Shown here: piece after piece, positions 1-9,116 of the stretch
How the letters are laid out: every line of letters starts with the position of its first letter
How positions within the stretch are numbered: the stretch's first letter is position 1
Source: Chara braunii
Taxonomy: Eukaryota > Streptophyta > Charophyceae > Charales > Characeae
Length of the DNA stretch: 30,810 nt
NCBI GenBank assembly: GCA_003427395.1
Contig: BFEA01000082.1
Location: forward strand, 2,338,319 to 2,369,128
Direction: 5' to 3'
The notes under the pieces: generated by a model
The model's input: only the letters and a program-made list of their open reading frames with translations
Told to the model about the DNA's origin: nothing
Database searches by the model: none
Program-made: the position numbers and the translations under genes

Positions 1-39
<39 letters not shown>

Positions 40-100
40 ACACACACACACGCGCGCGCACACACGCACACACCCACACACCCACACACCCACACACACA
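1..100. repeat. (CA)n microsatellite
   Basis: Almost pure CA dinucleotides from the window edge, with scattered G and C interruptions (CGCG near 51-58, CCCACA steps near 71-96). The repeat is cut by the window start, so its full length is unknown. Confidence 0.95.
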
Positions 101-1004
101 AACTAATCGTCCAGCCTTCTAATCCCCACGGATACACGGTCACCAGTTTCGACATGCAGGTGAAAATGCCGTCACCTCGCAAAAGCGTAATCGTCATGTG
201 TTATATCCCTGCCATCATAAATTCAAATTAATTTTGTCCCCCTTGCAACATGGCTGCTCAACTGACATTTTTGCAGACGTATTCGGGGGACGACAAATGT
301 AGATCGAAACAGAACCAAACAGAAAACTCAAATAATCAAAACACAAATAATCAAAAAGCTGCCACTTTTCACATGGGTAAGACACACCAGGTGTACATGT
401 GGCCCATGATGTGGGGAGTTCCAACAGAGGGAGTACGTAAGAACATTCACGGAGATGGACATTTTGTTGATGTCGACAACCATTACGGTGTCAATAAGAA
501 AACACTTGCCCAATGTTGCTGAGAGTGCGAGTAAAGTGTCTAACTGCAAGACAATCCTTCTCCTGTGGGTAATGAGCGTTGGTCAAAGGTGCTTCATCAA
601 GGTGGGATTAAAATTGAGGCGTGACAGGATTCCAACAACAAAAGATTATGAAAAGATAAATGAAAAAAAAAAGGCGACCGAGCGCACTCAAAGTCGCAGC
701 ACAGGTCAGGCCAACCAGTTCCGGAGTGAAGAGCACAACCTTCCATGAGTAATGGCTCCCAGCTTGTCAAATGTTCAAGGATAGTTGTGTTTTTGGCCCT
801 GAAATTGGACAAACATATTCAGCCCTGTTGCTAGCTGTTCACATTGCTCTAACATGGCTGAAAAATGAAGGTGCTCCATTATCATAGGCAATTTTATACT
901 CCAGTATCGAGCCCACGCTGCCAAACCTCCTTCACAACAACTATAAGCGACCAGCACGCAGCAGAGAAGGGGTAGCCTTGGCACAAATAGTCAATTTAGT
1001 ATGG
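101..1004. other. no defensible gene; unannotated stretch
   Basis: Short open frames occur on both strands, for example 250-522 plus (90 codons, Asn/Gln-rich) and 978-1370 plus. None shows a known domain, a paralogue in the window or a convincing compositional bias. An A-rich run lies at 661-674. I see no repeat ends or RNA gene here. Confidence 0.5.
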
Positions 1005-1072
1005 ATCACTGGCTCTCCTCGCACCGGCTACAACTGGCATCACTGGCTCTCCTCGCACCGGCTACAACTGGC
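1005..1072. repeat. 34-bp perfect tandem duplication
   Basis: Two identical 34-bp copies lie back to back (1005-1038 and 1039-1072), each running from ATCACTGGCTC to ACAACTGGC. Perfect identity suggests a recent slippage or duplication. 34 is not a multiple of three, so an open frame across it changes phase between copies. Confidence 0.95.
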
Positions 1073-1729
1073 ACACCGAAACAGACCATGTCCAGTGTGG
1101 GTGACTAAACAACTTTATCCTAGGGACGGGAGGTGTGCACGGTCTGCAGTCACACACATTGTAGACATCAATCTAACCATGTGTGCCGCTCCTGTTCTTC
1201 ATTGCCGATATGTACATACGCTTCCCTACTGCCAACCTCTTCACCTCGACAAGGGAAGACAAAACCAAGGACTGCAGCAACGCCGATCCAAACATGGTCA
1301 TGTTACAGAAATTTCAAGGGGAGAGACTCCTAATACAAAAACAGGGGTCCAGGGGACGGATCTAACATGACCATAGTGACCCCGGAGAACAGGGACAGCC
1401 ACTGGGGCAAAACAAGCGACATTTTCCTCAAGGGGAACCTCTAGAGCTGTACTCAAAATCACAAGGATCCTTTTTTTTCTTTCTTTTTTTTTTTGTTTTG
1501 CAGTTCCAATGGAGAAGGCCCTGCTGCAGTTTTAACATTACAGAAGCGACCCCATGCGTACAGATATGTTTCTAATCGATCTAGCAAAGTGCTCATAGTC
1601 TCGGCCAAGTGCCTGGTGGTCGCTGATAATTGGTCAGTGATCAGGGCAAGTTGCCTGGTGCTCCTATGTGCCGCTGCTAAGGGTTACCTGACAGTGGAAA
1701 TGCCGGGCATTGCAGCCATAGGCAAGTCG
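1073..1729. other. no defensible gene; T-rich tract
   Basis: A 30-nt T-rich tract near 1471-1498 ends in a splice-acceptor-like TTTTGCAG, followed by a plus-strand open frame to 1780. No partner exon or recognisable domain supports it as a gene. The right edge adjoins the start of the tandem duplication. Confidence 0.45.
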
Positions 1730-3335
1730 CAGATCCGCACCTCGTCCTCTGAGATTAGGCTGCGTTGCATTTGCTGTTGAGAGCTTGGCCACGGATTCTT
1801 CACGCCAATCCAAGGCTGATAGCGCACGTGCGGTCTTCTTACCCTGAACATAGTCTGAATCCTCATGAGGAATGTGCACTTAAGCTAGGGTTGCGATCAG
1901 ATATACAGTCATACATAGTCAGAATGAGGGCGCGCTGTGGGGAACGCGGTAGTAGCCAGATTAAGCCAAGGCGTCGGTCCCCTCCGCCCCCTTTTCTGCG
2001 GAGCTCCGGCTGGCTATGGTGTAGGGCTATGGTTAGGTTTGGTAACCCAACTAGTTACCCTCATCTCGTGCAGGTGCAGCGCGGCGCCACGTGGAGCGCA
2101 GATTGGTTGCTTTCGTTTCTTGTTTTCACTACTTTTTTCTCTTTTTATGTTTTTATTTTTATTTTTGGTAACCGAAGCGAAGGAATGAAGAGTGACGCAG
2201 TGCTTGGTCTACCTAGAAGGACTACGTAGAGTCGAAAATTTTATTCCAACGGGTCCAGTCAAGAAATTAAAAAAAATGATTTCTTTTCGAAACAAGTTTT
2301 GTTGGTTGGAAAAGAAGGAAAGTAGATTTTGAAGTCGAGCAAAGACGAGAGCTACTAAGGGCGTCGCTCCACTGCGCAAATTCCTGATGTATCCGGAGGA
2401 GGTAATGGACCCAAAACATTCGAAACGTTTGATCAGTGTGAACGTATCTGGTGCATAGCGCAGTCCAAAGACATGTTGAGCAGTGGCTCGAAGACCTTAG
2501 TCACAGCAATTTGAGAGCGATGCACGGCTGTAAGCAACTCTCTGTCTTTCACAGATTCTAAGCAAAATAGCACGGCAAAGAGGTGGGAGGGAAAAAAAAA
2601 AACACAATAAAAGACCTCCATGTAACCTCTACTCGCCTCCACTGCACAGCCCTAATCCTAACACCATCCACATCCCCATCATACCACGTCGAGTCACATG
2701 AGCAATTGATGATAAGCACATTACATACAAAAAAAAAAAGAAGATTGAGAGTTCAAATCCCCTCCCTTCTCCCATGATTCTCCCAATGCCCTTCGCCACT
2801 GTTCGAGGAGCAACCAACACCCAGAGGCCGAATCAAATCGCGAAAAGTGAAGAAAAAAAAAAACAGAAACCATAATGATAACGGAAAAAGTTTAATGTTT
2901 AGTCATCAATGCACCGACGCAACAGAGATCAGATACGTGCATTTAATTGTGAAATCGATTCCCCTGTCCCCTTACCGGTAAATTATACCTCGCCAGAATG
3001 AATCTACCCTCAGCCTCCACGGCCTGGGAGAGACCCAGAAAAGAGAAAATAAGGAAAGCAGGCAAAGTTCTGTAGCTGTCAATAGAGTTGAATTAACACG
3101 AAACGCGGGCAAGGAGGGACGTACAGCGGCGCTCCCCGGCAAACAGACGAAAGAAGCCTCGGCAGCAGCGAAGGACAAGAGAAACGCCGCTGGGGTGACC
3201 AATGGTGGAGCGGAGGGACAGACTGCTCGATCTCGAAGATTGCAGCCAAAAACCACACACATAAGAAAAAGAAAGAAAGACGAACGTAATGAAACTTGTA
3301 GCTTCAAATCGGGCGCTCGAGAGCAGAAGGCCGTT

Positions 3336-5030
3336 CTACCGGGTTTTCGAGAGCAGAACCCTTGCAGTCATACCCTCAGATTCCGCCCTCGCTGATTTTC
3401 TAGATCGAGAAACGAGGAGCACTAAAGCGACACCAAGAATAGCGGCGACCAGACAAGCTGCCACAAGGCTGCCAGCCAGCACGCCGACGCTCACACCTCC
3501 CCTTGGTGCGGTTTGGACGGTTGCCGGCGAAGGACTTGACAGCGTGTCGGCCAATCTACCACTGACACCTGTACTACTCCCATCGTGTCCTGCCGAAGAC
3601 GATGCTCCGGCTGCTGGAGAGGCACCGGTTGATTGCGCCGCCGGTGGTGATGGTGATGGTGATGATGATGATGATTCTGTCGAAGGTTCTGGCAACGGTG
3701 ACGATGGAGAGGATTCTGTTGATGATGCTGGGGATGCCGATGGATAGGCTGAGGTAGCTCCGGTCGGTGCGGCCGCTGTTGGGAATGCACCGCCGCGTTC
3801 GCCTAGAGCCGACTTGTTGATTGGAAATTGGAACAGCTGGCCATCCGAGGTCGACACGTACAAGTGACTGTCGTCATTGTCCAGAGCAACCGTCTCCATT
3901 CTGTGATATTCTGAGGCATAAGTAGTCACGTTCTCGACGGTGACCACCTTTCCTCTCGGTTTATCGAAAGCCACCCGCATGATAATCTTCCCAGCATATG
4001 CAACGACGAACAAGCTGCATCCATCTTGTGTCAACACAGAATCCCGCAACCCCAGCATCTGCGGGATCGCGGTTACTTGAGCCAGCTCTCCACGAATGAG
4101 GTCAAAACCTAGCAATGTTGTTTTAGGTATGTCCAAAGCGTATAGGTAGCTACCATCTTCGAGAAAATTTCGATGCTTGAAGACAACACTGTGAAAGTCC
4201 GTATAGCATGCTTTACGACGGAAATTGTCGACAAAGCTCCCCGGCGAGTCCCCATCCATGACGGAGGAATGAAGGCAGCTATAATCTCCCACATAGAAAA
4301 TAGTGCGGTTAGGATTGAACGCACCCGTGTAACCCAGGAAGTAGGAGATGCCGTGCGTGGTTCTGGAACCATCCGCAGTGTTGACGAATGCCAGACCTTT
4401 GTTCGATAAGGGCAGAACGAGATGGCGCTCGCTCCGCGACAGATCGAGCGTAGACAACCAATACCGTATAGAGGTTGGGAAGTCACTTACCGGTGTGCCG
4501 TTCCCGTTATCGTCCCCCCAATCTACAGTGAGCAAGGAGGAGATGGCCGGAGCGGGCCCAGAGCTGGCAATGCCCCGCATATCACACTTGTGAATCGACC
4601 ATCTATGTGCTTCATTTCCTGCAGTAGCATAGAAGCAGGAATCCTTCTGCAAATAGAAGAACACCCCCGTCTGGGAGCTAAATACGATATCCTGAATGTA
4701 ACGAGAACACGTAATGTCATTGGCTGCTGGACGAAAGAGCTGAGTGGTTGTCAAAACCACACGGGGAGTTCCAAGAAGAGTCGTGCTTATGACGGAGAAA
4801 GCACTTGATGGCTCTGCCTGGAGCTCTCTTGGTCCTTGCATATCGCCAACTTCATCATTGTACGCACTCTCCGCTCCCGCAACGGACTTCCCTCCTCTCT
4901 GTTGCGCTGTCCAGCACATATTATCTGCTCCGACCGCCGCTATCACCCGTAACGGCATGCCCATCATCATCAACATCAATCCTATCATCACCGTCAGCAT
5001 CGTCATCGAGCTCGAGACACGCAGCCCCAT
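3336..5030 (-). CDS. copy A: single-pass membrane protein with propeller-like ectodomain
   Basis: The minus-strand frame is open from 5183, but the first ATG is at 5030, giving 564 residues. An alternative start is the Met of MLTVMI, which is the one shared with copy B. Seen: a Met/Leu-rich signal-peptide-like N-terminus; about 370 residues with recurring strand-like blocks such as GVFFYLQKD, DLSRSERHLVLPLS, GAFNPNRTIFYVGD, DGSYLYALD, VLTQDGCSLFVVA and NDDSHLYVSTSDG; potential N-glycosylation sites (NRT, NVT, NKS); a Ser/Pro/Ala-rich stalk; a C-terminal membrane segment around GVLAGSLVAACLVAAILG; and a short basic tail with no kinase domain. The blocks resemble NHL/SMP-30-type beta-propeller blades (inference). 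A plausible role is a cell-surface or wall-facing binding protein, or the ectodomain of a receptor whose intracellular exons are elsewhere or lost. The ligand is unknown. Confidence 0.7.
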   Translation of the reverse strand: MGLRVSSSMTMLTVMIGLMLMMMGMPLRVIAAVGADNMCWTAQQRGGKSVAGAESAYNDEVGDMQGPRELQAEPSSAFSVISTTLLGTPRVVLTTTQLFRPAANDITCSRYIQDIVFSSQTGVFFYLQKDSCFYATAGNEAHRWSIHKCDMRGIASSGPAPAISSLLTVDWGDDNGNGTPVSDFPTSIRYWLSTLDLSRSERHLVLPLSNKGLAFVNTADGSRTTHGISYFLGYTGAFNPNRTIFYVGDYSCLHSSVMDGDSPGSFVDNFRRKACYTDFHSVVFKHRNFLEDGSYLYALDIPKTTLLGFDLIRGELAQVTAIPQMLGLRDSVLTQDGCSLFVVAYAGKIIMRVAFDKPRGKVVTVENVTTYASEYHRMETVALDNDDSHLYVSTSDGQLFQFPINKSALGERGGAFPTAAAPTGATSAYPSASPASSTESSPSSPLPEPSTESSSSSPSPSPPAAQSTGASPAAGASSSAGHDGSSTGVSGRLADTLSSPSPATVQTAPRGGVSVGVLAGSLVAACLVAAILGVALVLLVSRSRKSARAESEGMTARVLLSKTR

Positions 5031-5500
5031 AACTCGTCGCCAGGGGAACGGAAGGAGGGTGGAGGATACTGATTCGCCACTGGAGAGCCAAAGAAGCGTA
5101 GGTAAGAGGACGATCGAGAAGCGAGACGTGGACTTCACAGGATGTCTGAATGAACCGCTTCGACAAACAGTACAAACGCACACGCGGAAGCGGGCAGTGG
5201 GGGATGCACTGCGCCGTGGTGCAGACAGAGTCTCCAGGCCGTGGCCGTTCTAATCAAAGGGAAAGAAAAAGAAGGGCGCGTGTGTGCAGAGAAGCCCGGC
5301 CGTTACGACTGAGAAAGCAGGCCAGATTGACCCTCGAGCGGATCTGAAAAGCAGCGTTGTCAGTTGTGGCTCCGCGAATCTTGTCAGCAAACTAGTTACT
5401 CTAGTTACTTATCCCCTTCTCGTCTATGACAAGGCGACGGCGATGGCAGCCATGGGAGAAGATGCTCAGCGAAAGGGCAGGGGAAACAGCGAGGCAAGGT

Positions 5501-5535
5501 CGCACACGCACACACGCACACACACACACACACAC

Positions 5536-5595
<60 letters not shown>
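5501..5595. repeat. compound (CA)n(GA)n microsatellite upstream of copy A
   Basis: About 18 CA units run into about 28 GA units. In the sense of the minus-strand gene it reads (TC)n(TG)n and lies about 470 bp upstream of the ATG, in the presumed promoter or 5' leader. The equivalent tract lies upstream of copy B. Confidence 0.95.
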
Positions 5596-5600
<5 letters not shown>

Positions 5601-6020
5601 GTCAGTCCCCGTAAGAGAAGATGCTACTAGTAGGCCAGAGAAGGCAGCGGATATCTACAGGGCAGGACATGGAGTGGGCGCCTACCACGCTGGCAATGCG
5701 GGTGCGACAGTCGAGACTCTCTCCCTTGAAGGCCGCCAATGGAAGTGGTACGGGTTTCGTGCTGACACGGCCGCAGCCTTGCAGAAAGTTTTTGTCACCA
5801 CAAGAGGAACTCGGAGGGGCCGCGCGGCGTGAGCCGCCCTTGGAAAAACAAAACGGCCGCATCCGAAGTGGTGCGGCATTCACCCCCCCCGAAAAAAAAG
5901 AGAAGTGGTGCGGCATTCGTGCTGACACCAGCGGCCCGATGTGTGGTGTACTGATGGGACGTCACGCACAGAATGAGAAGTGGGTACTGGCTATCATCAG
6001 ATTCTAGCGGGAAAAGTTTC

Positions 6021-6105
6021 TTTTTTTTTTTCTCTTAATGTGGCCCGATGGACCACGGATCAGAACAGATATATACTACACTTCATCTTAGCCAAAAGGC
6101 CGTAT
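6021..6105 (-). pseudogene. U2: U2 snRNA 5' fragment with A-rich tail (retropseudogene)
   Basis: Read on the minus strand from about 6105, the sequence contains GGCCTTTTGGCTAAGAT, then AAGTGTAGTAT with the GUAGUA branch-site-pairing element, then CTGTTCTGAT and GTGGTCCATCGGGCCAC. These match the order of the U2 5' end, branch-recognition region and stem-loop IIb of plant U2 (known family sequence, from memory). The stretch for stem-loop IIa is missing and everything beyond IIb is replaced by an A-rich tail (6021-6034). Truncation plus A-tail fits LINE-mediated retrotransposition. It is too short to function as U2. Confidence 0.8.
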
Positions 6106-6302
6106 AGAACCTCCCAGCGACGAAACCTTTGTATTCAATTCCCGGCAAACGGGGCAAAAGGTGGCGCAATTCCCAAAATGACTTTTCGAGTCATTTTTGC
6201 ACCCTGCTGGTGCTAGGTCCCACTTGCACGGATTAAAAGATACTGACTGTAGATTGCAAAGATCAACGGCCCAAATCTCCTAATTTCCGCAAGTGGGACC
6301 TT
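6106..6302. repeat. foldback/MITE arm relative plus small inverted repeat
   Basis: Positions 6106-6210 match the left arm of the foldback element at 17422-17706 in order: AACCTCCC, GAAACCTTTGTAT, AATTCCC, CCCAAAA, ACTTTTCGAGTCA, TTTTGCACCCTGC. The right arm is not found here. Directly after it, a perfect 13-bp inverted repeat (AGGTCCCACTTGC at 6215-6227 and its complement at 6289-6301) bounds an 87-bp segment that could be a separate small foldback. Confidence 0.6.
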
Positions 6303-7151
6303 GCCCCTGGTCGTTTTCACAGAGAATGGCTAACCAGGATCCGCAGTAAATCCTCCGACATTAGGCTGCGTTTGCCGTTAAGGACTTGGCCCCAGGTTCC
6401 TCGCGCCATTTCTTTCCTGATAGCTCGCCTACCGTCTTGCCCCAACACAACGCACCCTCATCAGGCATGTGTACTAGCTACGCTGTTCCCGGTCAGGTAC
6501 AGCCATTCACAGTAGTAGCCATATTATATTAAGTAGTTTCTCCCCTTCGCCCTTTCTGCGCAGTTCCGCTGGCTATGGTGGAGAGGTAGGGTTGGGATTT
6601 GGCAACCTAACTACTTACCCTGCGCTGGTGCAGACGCGAGCAGCTCCACTCGGAGCGCAGACTGGTTGCATTCGTTTCTTGTTTTCTTGTTTTTCCTTTT
6701 TTTAACTCTACTTTACTGAAGCGAATGGATGGGGAGTGACGCAGTGCTAGGTCTACCTAGAAAGACAAAATTCGGGATTTCAATTCGAACGCCGGGGCCA
6801 ACGGTCCAGTCAAGAAATTAACAAAAAAAAAGAATCCTTCTGTCACAAATCACACGAGATTTACTCGTTGTTCGCGAAAAAAAAAAGAAAGATATACTCG
6901 TTGAAAAGAAGGAAAGAAAGAATCGGAATCAAGGATAAACCAGAGCGACAAAAAAAGAACGCTCCACTGCGCAACATTCATTCTCAATTTATATGGAGCA
7001 GGTAATGGCACCAATTCATTCGAAATGTTTGATCAGAATGAATGTATCTGGTGCACAGAGAAGTCTCAGAGACGTGGCGAATATTGAGTAGTGGAGCGAG
7101 GACCTAGTCGCCGCAATTTGAGAGGGAGGGACAGCTGTAAGCAAACTGCCT

Positions 7152-7155
<4 letters not shown>

Positions 7156-7191
<36 letters not shown>

Positions 7192-7198
7192 GCCTGTT
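7156..7198. repeat. poly-T tract
   Basis: An uninterrupted run of 43 T, absent at the matching place in unit 1. TGCC.GTTCTTT on the left and TGCCTGTTTTTCAC on the right resemble each other, so the run may sit inside a small duplication. It could be the A-tail of a minus-strand retrocopy, but I see no recognisable body. Confidence 0.85.
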
Positions 7199-7611
7199 TT
7201 TCACAGCTTCTAAACAAAAAAGAACGGCAGAAAAGTGGGAAAAAAAAAAACAAAAAAAAAGGAGATAAAACATCTCCGTGAAACCTCAGCTTGCCTCCAC
7301 CGCGCAACCCTAATCCTAACACTATTTAAATACATCGCACCACGAGTCACATCAAGATGAGGAATTGATGAAAAGCACATTAGATATTTAAAAAAAAAAA
7401 AAAGATTGAGAGTTAAAATCCCCTCCCTTCTCGCGTGATACTCACAAATTCGCAATTCCCGTTGTGCTGGTTAAAGGAACAACACCCAGAGGTCCAATCA
7501 AATAGACAAATTGAAAACAATAGAGACCGTAATCATAATAAAAATGTCCAATGGTCAGTTCTCAATGCAAGTATCACATGTATAGATTCAAGTTGAAATT
7601 GGCTCCTTACC

Positions 7612-7745
7612 CAAGAGCCTAGCTCAGTGAGTACACCCATGAACTGTTTAAATAGAGACTTGGGTTCGAATCCAGATAATGGAATATTTCTGAATTGCCT
7701 GGGGCCGGTCAGCTCAATGATGATATCTCAAAGCCATCGTCCTTC

Positions 7746-7777
<32 letters not shown>
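7612..7777 (+). mobile_element. tRNA-derived SINE, copy 1
   Basis: The head is tRNA-like: an A-box TAGCTCAGTGAGT (7620-7632) and a B-box GGGTTCGAATCC (7662-7673) at tRNA-like spacing. These are the internal pol III promoter elements of tRNA-type SINEs (established). An unrelated body follows, including ATGATGATATCTCAA (7718-7732), and it ends in 28 A (7750-7777). The matching place in unit 1 (near 2980) lacks it, so it inserted after the duplication. A target duplication is weak (GGCTCCT at 7601 versus GACTCCT at 7778). A second copy lies on the other strand at 11571-11702. Confidence 0.8.
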
Positions 7778-7778
<1 letters not shown>

Positions 7779-8116
7779 ACTCCTCGGTCGGCTTACCTCG
7801 TACGGACCCATCCGTGCCGATGAGACGGTTTATTTTCCGGCGCCAGCTCGAATATACTACACAGATTAGAGAGCGAGGACGTGGATGAGCTCAAAGCGTC
7901 CATGAGAGAAAGGAATGCAGCCAAAGGTCACTTTAGGTAGCATTCATATACATACTACTAAGCGCTTTTCAAACCTAATCTGGCCATCCTTACCGCTCAA
8001 GTACATTCAGTCTATGACTCGATGGTAGTCTCAGTGTGAACGTGCGGCGAGAGTCAGCCACCACCCTATTTGCGTTGCTGGGTGTAGTACGTTTCTTCTC
8101 TTAACCTCGGCGCAAC

Positions 8117-8142
8117 GAGCACGAACACGAACACGAACACGG
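8117..8142. repeat. (GAACAC)n hexamer repeat
   Basis: About four copies of the hexamer ACGAAC/CACGAA in a row, in the part of unit 2 that has no counterpart in unit 1. Confidence 0.8.
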
Positions 8143-8227
8143 CACTTTCTCAAAGCAACACGGAAGAAAAGAATACCAATCGGTGGGGGAGCCTGACTTT
8201 GGGCAGCGCGAGTACACCTACCCATCA

Positions 8228-8375
8228 GTGGATTTTTGTCCCCCAACAAGCTGCTCCTTGCTAGACATGACAAATCCCTTCCCATCCCTCAGCCGCCAAC
8301 CCATTGGTGGATTGCCCCCAAAAAGCTGATCCTTGCTGGACTTAACCATTCCCATCCCATCCCTCAACAGCCACC
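8228..8375. repeat. imperfect tandem repeat, about 75 bp x 2
   Basis: Copy 1 (8228-8306) and copy 2 (8307-8375) share in order GTGGATT, CCCCCAA, AAGCTG, TCCTTGCT, CCCATCC, CATCCCTCA and CAGCC. This lies in the extra segment of unit 2. No coding content is evident. Confidence 0.75.
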
Positions 8376-8724
8376 GCCTGCAGGGAAGAAGGAAAAAAAG
8401 AAATCAGGCAAAGTTATCTATCCGCTAATAGAGAGATTATAATCAGTTCAAATCGAGATGGACTTGATGTTGATGCCGTTAAGGGCCATGGCATCCCCTC
8501 AGAAGAAAGAGTTAAAAAGAAAATGGAAAAATACAAGACGGGTAAAGAGTGACATACAAGACTTTGCAGCAGCAGCAAAGTTTAACGAGCAGTCTGAGAT
8601 GAGAAACTTTACTGAGGGTAACCTACCCTCGAGCTGCAGGCCGCTCGATCACTGAGATTGCAGCCGAAAACCCCACACACAAACGAAAGGAAAAGAACAG
8701 AGACTCTGAGAGAGAGCTGCAGAC

Positions 8725-9078
8725 TTAAATCGGGCGCTCGAGAGCGGAAGACCGTTCTACCGGGTGTTCGAGAGCAGAAGACCTTGCAGTCATACTCCCA
8801 GGTGCCCCCATAGCAGATTTTCCAGATCGAGATACGAAGACGACAAAAGCGCCACCAAGAATGGAGGCGACCAGACAAGCTGCCACAACCACGGCAGCCA
8901 TCACGCCGAGGCTGACACCTCCCCTCGATGGCGTTTTGACCGTTGCCGGTGAAGACGTTTAGAGTGTGTCGTCCAACCGACTGCTGCCACGTGTACTACT
9001 CCCATCATGTCCCGGTGAAGACGATGACCCCGTGGCCTGAGATGCATCAGTTGATTGCCCTGGCGATGGTGGTGGTGG

Positions 9079-9116
<38 letters not shown>

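Larger units (their letters stand above)
1730..6008. repeat. tandem duplication unit 1
   Basis: This block recurs, diverged, at about 6338-11515 in the same orientation. Anchors in order: ATTAGGCTGCG (about 1754 and 6362); the GTGACGCAGTGCT...GGTCTACCTAGAA segment (about 2192 and 6737); CATTCGAAA.GTTTGATCAG (about 2417 and 7017); CCTCCACYGC (about 2635 and 7295); the membrane-protein gene; the CA/GA microsatellite; and GAGAAGTGGGTACTGGCTATCATCA near the right edge (5975 and 11488). Edges are approximate because similarity fades. The coding part is best conserved. Confidence 0.85.

Noticed and set aside
978-1370. 130-codon plus-strand frame
   Set aside because: Crosses a perfect 34-bp duplication that changes phase; no domain or composition support.
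4109-4486. Frames overlapping copy A on both strands
   Set aside because: Shadows of the well-supported minus-strand gene.
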